Origin: an uncultured Oscillospiraceae bacterium
GTDB taxonomy: Bacteria; Bacillota; Clostridia; Oscillospirales; Oscillospiraceae
DNA length: 64,000 nt
NCBI GenBank assembly: GCA_947626785.1
Contig: CANQTO010000001.1
Coordinates: 1 to 64,000, forward strand
Direction of reading: 5' to 3'
The translations under genes were made by a program, and so were the position numbers. The notes under the pieces were generated by a model. It made no database searches, was not told the origin of the DNA, and saw only the letters and a list, made by a program, of their open reading frames with translations. Positions 41,856 through 49,741 of this stretch are shown here, one piece after another. Positions within the stretch are counted from its first letter, which is position 1. Every line of letters starts with the position of its first letter.

Positions 41856-43049
41856 TCACTTGCAGATGAGCATGTCCTGGTAGAACTGCTCCATCTCCTC
41901 CTGAGTGGGGAAGACGGCCACGTACATATGGTTGCCCATGGCGGCGGAGAGTACCTGGGGGATCTCACCCGCCATCTTCATGCAGGCGCCGTATTTTGCC
42001 ATCAGCTCCTCGTGGCTGTAGACAAAGTTCTTGCCCTCCCGGCGGCCGGCGTAGGCGCAGTAGTACTGTACGTTCTTCTTCAGTTCGCTGCCGTTGAAGG
42101 CCACCATGTCCGCCCAGATCTTGTACACGTTGGTGCTGTGGGCGAAGTTGATCATGTCCGGGGTGAAGCCGCCGCAGGGCCGCATGTTGACCTCCAGACC
42201 CACCAGCTGGCCCTTTTTGCCCAGACCCTCCTGGTCCTGGGTCAGGCGGAAGAACTCAAAGTGGATGAAGCGGCTCTTGACCCCGAAGGACTTGGCAGCG
42301 GCCCGGCCGATGGCCCGGGTGTCGTCCGGCAGCTCCTTGAGGATGTAGTAGATGGAGTTGTCGTTGTCGTTGACGATGTCCATGATGGACATAGGGGTCA
42401 CGTTGCCGGTCTCGAACATGGGCTCACCCTGGGCGTCATAGATGGCGTCGTAGGAGTTGACCTCGGCGTAGACGAACTCCTCCATGATGTAGGTCACGCC
42501 GGGCTGCTTCTGCTCCAGGAAGCGGACCAGCTCTTCCTCGTTGTGCAGAGCGTGGGTGTCGGACGCGCCGACGCCGTTGTCCGGCTTGACGACCACCGGG
42601 TAACCCACCTGGGCGATAAACTCCTTACTGTCCTCCAGGCCCTCCACCAGGTGATAGCGGGCTACGGGGATACCGGCCTTCCGGTAGTACTCCTTCATGC
42701 GGGACTTGTACTTGATGCGGGGGATGTCGTCCACCTGGAAGCCGCTGGTGATGTGGAAGGCGGTGCGCAGCTTGGCGTCCCGCTCCAGCCAGTACTCGTT
42801 GTTGGACTCCAGCCAGTCGATGGGCCCGTGCTTGAAGATCAGAAAGGCCACGGCCCGGTACACGGCGTCGTAATTCTCCAGGCTGTCCACCTTGTAGTAC
42901 TCGGTCAGACTGTCCTTCAGACCCTGGCTCAGCTGGTCATAGGGCTCGTCCCCAATGCCCAGCACGTTCATCCCGTCGGCCTTCAGCTCCCGGCAGAAGA
43001 GCCAGTAGTTGGTGGGGAAGTTGGGGGAGATAAAGATAAAGTTTTTCAT
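41856..43049 (-). CDS. ATP-grasp domain protein
   Basis: 397 residues of the ATP-grasp superfamily, which forms acyl phosphates and joins a carboxylate to an amine, thiol or similar group. The N-terminal pre-ATP-grasp domain begins MKNFIFISPNFPTNYWLFC; the ATP-binding part has PVVVKPDNGVGASDTHAL (about 152-169) and IMEEFV; the metal end is LEVNMRPCGGFTPDM (about 290-304), with Glu and Asn as likely Mg ligands. The substrate is unknown; peptide-like ligases and biotin-carboxylase-like proteins share this layout. ATG at 43049 follows TGAGG. It is last in an operon with two esterases. Confidence 0.85.
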   Translation of the reverse strand: MKNFIFISPNFPTNYWLFCRELKADGMNVLGIGDEPYDQLSQGLKDSLTEYYKVDSLENYDAVYRAVAFLIFKHGPIDWLESNNEYWLERDAKLRTAFHITSGFQVDDIPRIKYKSRMKEYYRKAGIPVARYHLVEGLEDSKEFIAQVGYPVVVKPDNGVGASDTHALHNEEELVRFLEQKQPGVTYIMEEFVYAEVNSYDAIYDAQGEPMFETGNVTPMSIMDIVNDNDNSIYYILKELPDDTRAIGRAAAKSFGVKSRFIHFEFFRLTQDQEGLGKKGQLVGLEVNMRPCGGFTPDMINFAHSTNVYKIWADMVAFNGSELKKNVQYYCAYAGRREGKNFVYSHEELMAKYGACMKMAGEIPQVLSAAMGNHMYVAVFPTQEEMEQFYQDMLICK

Positions 43050-43076
43050 AACTTTTGCCTCACTCACTTATGGTTT

Positions 43077-43829
43077 TTAATCGATCAGGAAGGGAAGGAA
43101 ATAGCTGCACTGCTTATACCACCAGGGCCAGTCGTGGGACACGTCGTGCCCCCAGTAGTCCACCCAGAGGCGGATGCCCTTGCTGTGGAGGATCTCGTCG
43201 ATGCGGCGGGTGGACTCGGGCATTTCCCAGTCGCCCAGGCCCACGCAGATGACGCCCTTGTTCCGGTTGTACTGCTCGATATAGGGGTGGTCCGGGGCCA
43301 GGTTCGGCAGATAGTCCTCCGGGGAATTCAGGTACACCAGATCGTCCCGGTAGCCGCCGAAGCCGTAGGAGGCGGTGTAGATCCCGCTGAGGGCCAGGAG
43401 CCGGTCAAAGAGCGTGGGGAAGCGGAAGTAGAGGTTGGCGGCGTGAGTGGCGCCCAGGCTGCTGCCGTAGACCAGCAGGCCGGGGTCTCCGTCCCAGCCG
43501 TTCCGGTCCCGGGCCCGGTCCTGCATGAAGGGGACCACCTCGTCCGTCAGGTAGCGGACCCACTCCTCATGCCGGCGGATGCGCCAGTAGGGGTCGCCGT
43601 TGCTGTCGGACCAAGTTTCCTTGTCCATGGTGTCCACCGAGCAGACCATCAGCTTCCCCGCGTCGATCCAGGGGGCCCAGACATCGGCCATGTGGAAGTT
43701 CTCAAAATCGAAGAAGCGCCCGTCCTGGCAGGGAATGAACAGGGCCGGCTTGCCCTGGTGCCCGTAGACCTTGCACTCCATTACACGGTTCAGCGAGGGG
43801 CTGAACCATCTGGCGTACTGAGTTTCCAT
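43077..43829 (-). CDS. Alpha/beta-hydrolase esterase 1
   Basis: 250 residues, an esterase-D/Fes-like alpha/beta hydrolase with no signal peptide. The nucleophile elbow is G-S-S-L-G (122-126; Ser124). A C-terminal G-H-D-V-S-H-D-W stretch supplies the likely catalytic His, and G-L-G-D-W-E may hold the acid. It is rich in Trp and Tyr (for example WPWWYKQ), suggesting an aromatic or sugar-type pocket. It starts three bases after the stop of esterase 2, so the pair is cotranslated; the two share the fold but little direct sequence. Confidence 0.82.
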   Translation of the reverse strand: METQYARWFSPSLNRVMECKVYGHQGKPALFIPCQDGRFFDFENFHMADVWAPWIDAGKLMVCSVDTMDKETWSDSNGDPYWRIRRHEEWVRYLTDEVVPFMQDRARDRNGWDGDPGLLVYGSSLGATHAANLYFRFPTLFDRLLALSGIYTASYGFGGYRDDLVYLNSPEDYLPNLAPDHPYIEQYNRNKGVICVGLGDWEMPESTRRIDEILHSKGIRLWVDYWGHDVSHDWPWWYKQCSYFLPFLID

Positions 43830-43832
43830 ACC

Positions 43833-44600
43833 TTATTCCTCTCTCTCGTATAGTAGGGTGTCGATGAAGAAGGGGACCTGCCGCTCCCAGCTGGCCTCGC
43901 AGTGGTCCCCCCAGGGGACGATGCGCACATTGAGCCAGATGCCCCGGTCCAGCAGCAGCTTGGTGACCCGGCTGAAACGGGCGGCCATGTTGGGGTGGAA
44001 CTTCATTTCCCGGGAACCGTAGTCCATGTAGATCACGGTGCCCTTGGCGATGCGGGACTGGCGGAGCATCCGGTCCAGCTTGTCGGTGGCAAACCAGATG
44101 GAGGGGGACAGGGCCGCCGCCCTGGAGAAGATCCGGTTATAGCGCATTACGCCGTACAGGCTCATGAGTCCGCCCATGGAGCTGCCGCCGATGAAGGTGT
44201 GCTCCCGGTCGGGCAGGGTGGGGAATTCCGCGTCGATCATGGGCTTGAAGACCTTGATCATCCAGCGCATGGTCTCCCGGCCCCGGCCCGTTATCCGGCC
44301 AAGGCTGGGCTCCTCAAAGCTGAAGGGGGAGTACTCGCAGAGCCGGGCCTGGTCCCCATGGCTGCACTCTACGGCGGCCACGATCAGGGGCGTCTCCGTA
44401 AAATCCAGGTACTCGCCCAGGCCCCAGCTCTTGCCGTAGGTGGCGTCCTCATCGTAAAACAGGTTGTGCCCGTCGAACATATACAGCACAGGGAAGCGGG
44501 CCTCCGGGTCCTCCTCCGCCGCCTTGGGCAGATACACATAGGCCCGGCGGACCTCGTCGCCGCTGAGCTCGGGAATGGTCAGTTCCCATTTGACGATCAT
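43833..44600 (-). CDS. Alpha/beta-hydrolase esterase 2 (Fes/IroE-like)
   Basis: 255 residues. The putative-esterase family plan is clear: RRAYVYLPK, PVLYMFDGHNLF (about 37-48), GGSSMGG (138-144; nucleophile Ser141) and a C-terminal WGDHCEASWERQ with the catalytic His. Relatives include enterobactin esterases and acyl-sugar or feruloyl esterases. There is no signal peptide, so its substrate is intracellular. It is the first gene of a three-gene operon with its own promoter, AGGAGG ribosome binding site and a palindrome in the leader. Confidence 0.86.
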   Translation of the reverse strand: MIVKWELTIPELSGDEVRRAYVYLPKAAEEDPEARFPVLYMFDGHNLFYDEDATYGKSWGLGEYLDFTETPLIVAAVECSHGDQARLCEYSPFSFEEPSLGRITGRGRETMRWMIKVFKPMIDAEFPTLPDREHTFIGGSSMGGLMSLYGVMRYNRIFSRAAALSPSIWFATDKLDRMLRQSRIAKGTVIYMDYGSREMKFHPNMAARFSRVTKLLLDRGIWLNVRIVPWGDHCEASWERQVPFFIDTLLYEREE

Positions 44601-44611
44601 GAATAAGCCTC

Positions 44612-44638
44612 CTGAACAGGGTAAAATCGATTGTTCAG
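44612..44638. promoter_or_regulatory. Palindrome in the esterase operon leader
   Basis: CTGAACA (44612-44618) and TGTTCAG (44632-44638) form a 7-bp inverted repeat with a 13-base spacer, between the -10 box and the ribosome binding site. It is a possible operator. The string TGAACAGGGTAA within it also occurs at 46315-46326 beside the amidohydrolase start. Confidence 0.5.
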
Positions 44639-44639
44639 T

Positions 44640-44668
44640 AGTTTAGCACGGTGCTGCAAAAAATGCAA
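44640..44668 (-). promoter_or_regulatory. Promoter for the esterase/ATP-grasp operon
   Basis: Minus strand: TTGCAT (44668-44663), 17-base spacer, TAAACT (44645-44640), about 40 bases ahead of the esterase 2 start. Confidence 0.65.
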
Positions 44669-44685
44669 TCATTTTCAGCGATTTC

Positions 44686-46299
44686 TTATCCCGCGTACAC
44701 CTGCCGCCCGCCTAGGTACGTAGCCAGCACCGGGATGCTCTGCAAAGTCTCCGGCGCGGCGGTGAAGGGGTTCTCGCCCAGCAGCACGAAGTCTGCCAGC
44801 ATGCCGGGGGCGATGCGGCCCTTGCGATCTTCCTCAAAGCTGGCCTCTGCCCCGTGGACGGTGTAGCTGTCCAGCGCCTCCTGCACAGAGAAGGCCTGGT
44901 CCGGCAGATAGGGGCCCAGGGCGCCGGAGCGGTCCTTCCGGGTGACGGCGCACTGGATGCCGGCCATCACGTCCGGCAGCTCCACCGGGCAGTCGCTGCC
45001 GTTGCTGACAGAGACGCCCGCGTCCAGCAGGCTCTTCCAACAGTAGCTGGTGGCGGCAAGCTCGGGCCCCACCCGCTCCTCCACGATGCGGATGTCGTAG
45101 TCCAGGAAGATGCTCTGGGCGTAGATGTGCAGACCCAGGGCCTGGATCTTCTCCAGCTGATCGGGGCGGGTGATCTGGCAGTGGACGATGCCGTGGCGGT
45201 GGTCCTGCCGGGGGCAGTCCGCCAGGGCCTTCTCATAGGCGGAGAGCACCCGGTCCAGGCAGGCGTCCCCGATGGCGTGGACGGCCACCTGCATACCCTG
45301 CCGGTTGGCGTAGCCGATCATCTCGTCCAGGGTCTCCTGGGAGAAGACCGGGATGCCGCAGGTCTCCGGCGCGTCGGCATAGGGCCGGGAGAGATAGGCG
45401 GTGCGGGCCCCCAGGGCCCCGTCGCCCAGCATCTTCAATGGGCCAATCTTGAACAGATCGCTGCCCGCGCCGGTCACGTTCCCGGCCTCCACGAAGCGCC
45501 GGAGCTCGGGGAGGCTGGTGAAGTTGCTCTGCTCGTAGACCCGGACGGTCAGCTCTCCCGCCGCCTCCAGCTCCCGGTAGGCCTCGTTGACGGTCTCCCA
45601 GGGCAGGGTGGTGGGATAGACGCAGTAGTCGTCGGTCTGGCTGCTGGTGACGCCGTAGCTGTTCAGCATCCGGCAGGCCTGGCGGAGCATGTCCTTGACC
45701 TCCTCCTTGTTGGGGGCGGGGATGGCGTCATAGACCAGCTGCATGGCGTTGTCGTAGAAGCGGCCGTCGGGCTGCCCGTCCTCCAGGCCGATGCGCCCGC
45801 CCTCCGGCTGGGGGCTGTCCGCCGTGATGCCCAGCAGCTCCAGCGCCCGGCTGTTGACCACCAGGCAGTGCCCGCAGGCACGGATGGCGCAGATGGGCCG
45901 GGCGGTGGTGACCGAGTCCAGGTCCCGCCGGTCGGGTAAACGGGAGACATCGCTGAAATAGTCCTGGTTCCAGCCCCGGCCCCGGATCCAGCCCTGGCCG
46001 GGGTGGTCCCGGTCAAAGTCCCGCAGGCACTGGAGCAGATCGCTCAGGCTCCCGGTGTGCCGGGCCAGGTCCGCGGCGGCCAGGGCGCTGCCCAAAGAGA
46101 GCAGGTGCATGTGGCTGTCGGTAAAGCCGCAGCAGGCAAAGCGCCCGGCCAGGTCTACCCGCTCCGCCTCCGGCCCGGCAAAGGCCGCGGCCTCGGTGTC
46201 AGAGCCGGCAAAGGTAAAGAGCCCGTCTTCTACGACAAAGGCCTGGACAAGGGGCAGAGCGCCGGTATAGACCGCGCCGTTAAAATACAGAGTTTTCAT
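44686..46299 (-). CDS. Amidohydrolase, YtcJ-like
   Basis: 537 residues of the amidohydrolase-3 (YtcJ) group: a small composite beta-sandwich from both termini around a TIM barrel. The metal site begins DSHMH (61-65); later metal and substrate residues are in AVHAIGD (about 335-341) and NGSDCPVE (about 436-443). Substrates in this family include N-acyl or carbamoyl compounds and cannot be told from sequence. It ends just inside the promoter of the esterase operon, and starts 84 bases after the symporter gene, with which it may share the lysine-riboswitch transcript. Confidence 0.88.
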   Translation of the reverse strand: MKTLYFNGAVYTGALPLVQAFVVEDGLFTFAGSDTEAAAFAGPEAERVDLAGRFACCGFTDSHMHLLSLGSALAAADLARHTGSLSDLLQCLRDFDRDHPGQGWIRGRGWNQDYFSDVSRLPDRRDLDSVTTARPICAIRACGHCLVVNSRALELLGITADSPQPEGGRIGLEDGQPDGRFYDNAMQLVYDAIPAPNKEEVKDMLRQACRMLNSYGVTSSQTDDYCVYPTTLPWETVNEAYRELEAAGELTVRVYEQSNFTSLPELRRFVEAGNVTGAGSDLFKIGPLKMLGDGALGARTAYLSRPYADAPETCGIPVFSQETLDEMIGYANRQGMQVAVHAIGDACLDRVLSAYEKALADCPRQDHRHGIVHCQITRPDQLEKIQALGLHIYAQSIFLDYDIRIVEERVGPELAATSYCWKSLLDAGVSVSNGSDCPVELPDVMAGIQCAVTRKDRSGALGPYLPDQAFSVQEALDSYTVHGAEASFEEDRKGRIAPGMLADFVLLGENPFTAAPETLQSIPVLATYLGGRQVYAG

Positions 46300-46326
46300 A
46301 TCTTCTCCTTTACATGAACAGGGTAA

Positions 46327-46355
46327 CCGGCAGCCGCGGTCTCCGCGGCTGCCGG
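46327..46355 (-). terminator. GC hairpin between symporter and amidohydrolase
   Basis: CCGGCAGCCGCGG pairs with CCGCGGCTGCCGG across three bases. On the minus strand no T-run follows, so it may only attenuate or stabilise the upstream message rather than stop it. Confidence 0.55.
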
Positions 46356-46383
46356 AGGTTTTCTTATCTTATCTTTTCGCGGT

Positions 46384-47886
46384 TTACTTTGCGGAGGAAG
46401 CGACGGTGGTCTGGTCCTCATAGAAGAGGCTGACGTTCTCGTTCAGGGTGCCCTTGTGCAGATAGCGGGCCTTGTAATCCTTCAAAAGCTTGAAATACTC
46501 TCCTGACAGGATCAAAATCACCGCCACGTTGACAAAGGTGGGGATGGCCGAGGTGATGTCCACCACCGTCCAGATGAAGCCCTGGTTATTGGTCTTCACC
46601 AGGTAGATGGTCCAGAGCAGGCCGGGCAGGGCACGCAGAGCGTAGAAGAACTTCATGACGATCTTCTTGAGCAGGGCGTTGTTGGCGCACAGGTGCTCCA
46701 GCAGGGACAGATAGTAGGTGAACCAGCCGCCGGAGGTGGTGACGGTGAAGATGACCATGATGACGGCCAGCAGCACGCTGCCCACCACGCCGAAGCTGGA
46801 GGCGAAGGCGCTGAGGGCCAGGTCGCCGCCGTTGGTGCCGTTGGTCCAGTTGCCGCTGAGGATCACGGACAGGCCCGTGATGGAGCAGACAACAAAGGTG
46901 TCAAAGAAGACCTCGAAGGAGCCCCACAGGCCCTGCTCCACCGGGTGCCGGGTCTTGGCGGAGGAGTGGACCATGGGGGAGGTGCCCCAGCCGGCCTCGT
47001 TGGAGTACACGGCCCGGGCCATACCGGTCTGGACGATCTGGGCCACCGTGGCCCCGGCGAAGCCGCCCATGGCGGCGGTGCCGGTGAAGGCGTCGTGGAA
47101 GATGGAGGCGAAGGCGCCGGGAACGCGGGTCAGGTTGGCCACGATCATAGCCAGGCCCATGAGGATGTACAGGGCGCTCATGAAGGGCACCAGCTTGGAG
47201 AACAGAGAGGCGATCTTCCGGGTGCCGCCGCTGGTGACCATGTAGGTCAGCACGCACAGCAGCAGGCCCGCCAGGATGACGCCCTCCACGGTCAGGCCGC
47301 CGATGTGCAGATCAGGCAGCCGGAAGGCCCCGGAGACCACCTGGGCGGCGGTCAGGGTGGAGGAGGTGATGAAGAAGGTGGAGAAGATGCCCAGGCCGAA
47401 GATGATGGCGGGGATCAGCCAGAGCTTGCCCCAGTGCCGCTCCTTGCCAAGGCCGTACTCCATGTAATAGGTGGGGCCGCCGTAGGAGTCCCCGTTGTCC
47501 TCCGTGCGCCGGTAGTGGCAGCCCAGGGTGACCTCCACCTGCTTGAGGATCAGGCCCAGGCAGGCGGTGGCCCACATCCAGAAGATGGCGCCGGGGCCGC
47601 CGGCTGCCACGGCGGTCGCCACGCCGGCGATGTTGCCGAAGCCCACGGTGCCGCCGATGGCGGTGGCGATGGCCTCAAAGGGGCTGAGCATGCCCTTCTC
47701 GGCGGCGTCGTCCCGGGCGGTCTTGCCCGCGAAGATCTGCCCCGCCGTGCGCTTCATGGTCCAGCCGAAGTAGCGGAACTGAAAGAAGCCGGAACGGATG
47801 GTGAAATACAGCCCCGTAGCGATCATCAGCACGATCAGGGGCAGGCCCCAGAGGACCCCGTCAAGCCAGTTCAGAAAGTCGATCAT
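46384..47886 (-). CDS. AGCS family sodium:amino acid symporter, probably lysine-responsive
   Basis: 500 residues, a full AGCS (alanine/glycine:cation symporter) carrier of the LeuT fold with about 11 helices. The motifs GFGNIAGVATAVAAGGPGAIFWMW (substrate and Na+ site), GQ-like GGPTYYMEYGLG and SNEAGWGTSPM are clear. Database names for this family say alanine or glycine, but the leader carries a lysine riboswitch, so lysine (or a lysine-derived amino acid) is the more likely cargo. ATG at 47886 has GGAG upstream; the frame continues upstream only as part of the riboswitch leader. Confidence 0.93.
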   Translation of the reverse strand: MIDFLNWLDGVLWGLPLIVLMIATGLYFTIRSGFFQFRYFGWTMKRTAGQIFAGKTARDDAAEKGMLSPFEAIATAIGGTVGFGNIAGVATAVAAGGPGAIFWMWATACLGLILKQVEVTLGCHYRRTEDNGDSYGGPTYYMEYGLGKERHWGKLWLIPAIIFGLGIFSTFFITSSTLTAAQVVSGAFRLPDLHIGGLTVEGVILAGLLLCVLTYMVTSGGTRKIASLFSKLVPFMSALYILMGLAMIVANLTRVPGAFASIFHDAFTGTAAMGGFAGATVAQIVQTGMARAVYSNEAGWGTSPMVHSSAKTRHPVEQGLWGSFEVFFDTFVVCSITGLSVILSGNWTNGTNGGDLALSAFASSFGVVGSVLLAVIMVIFTVTTSGGWFTYYLSLLEHLCANNALLKKIVMKFFYALRALPGLLWTIYLVKTNNQGFIWTVVDITSAIPTFVNVAVILILSGEYFKLLKDYKARYLHKGTLNENVSLFYEDQTTVASSAK

Positions 47887-47943
47887 GATGTTTCTCCTTT
47901 TCCGGATCGACAACAAGGGAGACGTCGGTCGGCTTTGCCAAAA

Positions 47944-47979
47944 ACGAAAAAGGAAGCAGCGGCCGGTGACCACTGCTCC
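47944..47979 (-). terminator. Riboswitch-controlled terminator
   Basis: Minus strand: GAGCAGTGGTC pairs (with G-U pairs) with GGCCGCTGCTTC, followed by CTTTTTCGTTTTT. It lies between the lysine aptamer and the symporter start, so lysine binding would favour termination. Confidence 0.8.
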
Positions 47980-48015
47980 ACAAGTTCCGTTCGTGAAACA
48001 ATAGCTCCTCCACCG

Positions 48016-48168
48016 TTTTTCGGTGAGAGTGTGCAGCCTCTTCGACTGCACCCCAACTGCAGGGCCCCGCGGCAGGACTCTGGTTTCGGCGGAGCATCCT
48101 TTCCCTGTCGTTCGCCGGGTACCGCACCCTCCGGACAGCTACTCATAGGCTCCGCGCCTCTATTGCCA
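48016..48168 (-). promoter_or_regulatory. Lysine riboswitch (L box)
   Basis: The leader contains the conserved L-box core in order: ATAGAGGCGC, GAGTA, TCCGGAG, GGGAAAGG, GCCGAA and the closing CACTCTC, which pairs with the AGAG at the 5' side to form P1. Spacing matches the five-helix lysine aptamer. It senses intracellular lysine and, with the downstream terminator, shuts off the gene when lysine is high. It governs the AGCS symporter and possibly the amidohydrolase behind it. Confidence 0.93.
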
Positions 48169-48192
48169 AACCAATATAAAATTTACTTGTTT

Positions 48193-48221
48193 AAAGTAAC
48201 ACAGTATGAAAGCGTTGTCAA
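48193..48221 (-). promoter_or_regulatory. Promoter for the lysine-riboswitch transcript
   Basis: Minus strand: perfect TTGACA (48221-48216), 17-base spacer, TACTTT (48198-48193), placing the transcript start about 20 bases before the aptamer. Confidence 0.75.
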
Positions 48222-48370
48222 CATTTTTTCCCAGTCCCTTTCAAAATTGTGAAATGACACAAAATTTGCCTTGCATACAAAGAATCTGTTTCAAAATTTG
48301 TGCAGGATTCATATAGCTTTTTGGGGAAAAGAACGAAATCTGAGAGTCATATCAGACGGGACTTTTTTTC
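48222..48370. other. Intergenic spacer
   Basis: AT-rich DNA between the riboswitch promoter and the acyltransferase promoter; I see no gene or repeat in it. Confidence 0.5.
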
Positions 48371-48400
48371 TTGCGCTCAGACGGTGCGGGATGCTATACT
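48371..48400 (+). promoter_or_regulatory. Promoter for the acyltransferase gene
   Basis: TTGCGC (48371-48376), 18-base spacer, extended -10 TGC-TATACT (48392-48400), 33 bases before the start codon. Confidence 0.7.
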
Positions 48401-48432
48401 GGAGAAAAACCAAAGAAAAAAGAGGTGGGCGT

Positions 48433-49701
48433 ATGAAGATCAAGACACGGGAACTGCCCTATGAGGAGGTCCTGGCCCTGCCCAGGCCTGCGCCTCAGAA
48501 ACCCCTGCGTCCCGCGCTGCCCTTCCGGGCGCTGATCCGGCTGCTGGGGGCGGGGGATCTGAAAAACGCCCATTTCAGCTTCCGCAAGGAGGGGATGGAC
48601 CGGGTCGGCGACGGCCCCTGGCTGGTGCTGATGAACCACTCCAGCTTTATCGACCTGGAGATCGCTTCCCGCCTACTGTGGCCGAAGCCCTTCTGTATCG
48701 TCTGCACCTCGGACGGCTTTGTGGGCAAGGAGTGGCTCATGCGGCACATCGGCTGCATCCCCACCAACAAATTTGTCACCGACGCCTCCCTCTTTGCCGA
48801 CATGCGCCACGCCCTCCGGGAGACAGGCTCCAGCGTGCTGATGTACCCGGAGGCCAGCTACAGCTTTGACGGGCGGGCGACGCCCCTGCCCCGGCGGCTG
48901 GGCCTGATGCTCAAGCGGATGGATGTACCCGTGGTGGGCATCCTGACCCAGGGCGCCTTCGCCCGGGACCCCCTCTACAACTGCCTGCAAAAGCGGGACG
49001 TGGCCGTCAGCGCCGTGATGAAGGGCCTTCTGACCCGGGAGGAGGTCCGGGAGAAATCGGTGGAGGAGCTGGACGCGGTGCTGGATGAGATGTTCTCCTT
49101 CGACAACTTCGCCTGGCAGACGGAGGCCGGTGTGGAGATCGACGAGCCCTTCCGGGCCGACGGGCTGGAGCGCATCCTCTATAAGTGCGCCGCCTGCGGT
49201 ACGGAGGGGGAGATGGAAGGGAAGGGGACGGGCCTTGTCTGCCAGCACTGCGGCAAGAGCTATGAGATGGACCTGCTGGGCAGGCTCCGGGCCCTGGAGG
49301 GGGAGACGGAGTTTCCCCACATCCCGGACTGGTACGCCTGGGAGCGGGAGGAGGTCCGCCGGGAGATCCGGGAGGGCCGCTACCGGCTGGATACCGAGGT
49401 GGAGATCTGCGTGCTGGCGGATTTCAAGGCCATCTACCGGGTGGGCTCCGGGCGTCTCGTCCACGACGCGGGCGGTTTCACCCTGACGGGCTGCGACGGA
49501 AAACTGCGCTTTGAACGGCCGGCCAAGCTCAATTACAGCCTCTATGCGGACTATTACTGGTATGAGCTGGGGGATATGATCTGCATCGGGGACAGGGAAT
49601 TCCAGTACTACTGCTTCCCTAAGGGGAAGGTCCCCGTGGCAAAAGCCCGGCTGGCCACAGAAGAGCTTTACAAGATGCAGCCCAGAAGGCAGCGTACATA
49701 A
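48433..49701 (+). CDS. PlsC-type acyltransferase with C-terminal zinc ribbon
   Basis: 422 residues. The N-terminal half is a glycerophospholipid acyltransferase domain with the catalytic H-x4-D at NHSSFID (His69, Asp74) and a YPEASYSFDG block (about 139-148), which corresponds to the substrate-binding PEGTRS motif. A four-Cys zinc ribbon (C-x2-C ... C-x2-C, about 252-273) and a further 145-residue domain follow, an extension not found in plain PlsC. It probably acylates lysophosphatidate or a related lipid; the role of the extension is unknown. ATG at 48433 follows AGGTGG. It is monocistronic. Confidence 0.82.
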   Translation: MKIKTRELPYEEVLALPRPAPQKPLRPALPFRALIRLLGAGDLKNAHFSFRKEGMDRVGDGPWLVLMNHSSFIDLEIASRLLWPKPFCIVCTSDGFVGKEWLMRHIGCIPTNKFVTDASLFADMRHALRETGSSVLMYPEASYSFDGRATPLPRRLGLMLKRMDVPVVGILTQGAFARDPLYNCLQKRDVAVSAVMKGLLTREEVREKSVEELDAVLDEMFSFDNFAWQTEAGVEIDEPFRADGLERILYKCAACGTEGEMEGKGTGLVCQHCGKSYEMDLLGRLRALEGETEFPHIPDWYAWEREEVRREIREGRYRLDTEVEICVLADFKAIYRVGSGRLVHDAGGFTLTGCDGKLRFERPAKLNYSLYADYYWYELGDMICIGDREFQYYCFPKGKVPVAKARLATEELYKMQPRRQRT

Positions 49702-49741
49702 ACTAACGGGAGTCGGTTTTAAGCCGACTCCCGTTAGTTTT
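49701..49741 (+). terminator. Bidirectional terminator, convergent genes
   Basis: AACTAACGGGAGTCGG (49701-49716) pairs perfectly with CCGACTCCCGTTAGTT (49724-49739), then TT. It overlaps the stop codons of both the acyltransferase and the convergent carrier gene. Confidence 0.9.

Noticed and set aside
41928..43853. A 641-codon open frame on the + strand
   Set aside because: Antisense to the ATP-grasp and esterase genes, which carry intact catalytic motifs; the + product has no domain.
47887..48190. T-box leader before the symporter
   Set aside because: No T-box sequence (TGGNACCGCG-type) is present, whereas the L-box core motifs are all in order.
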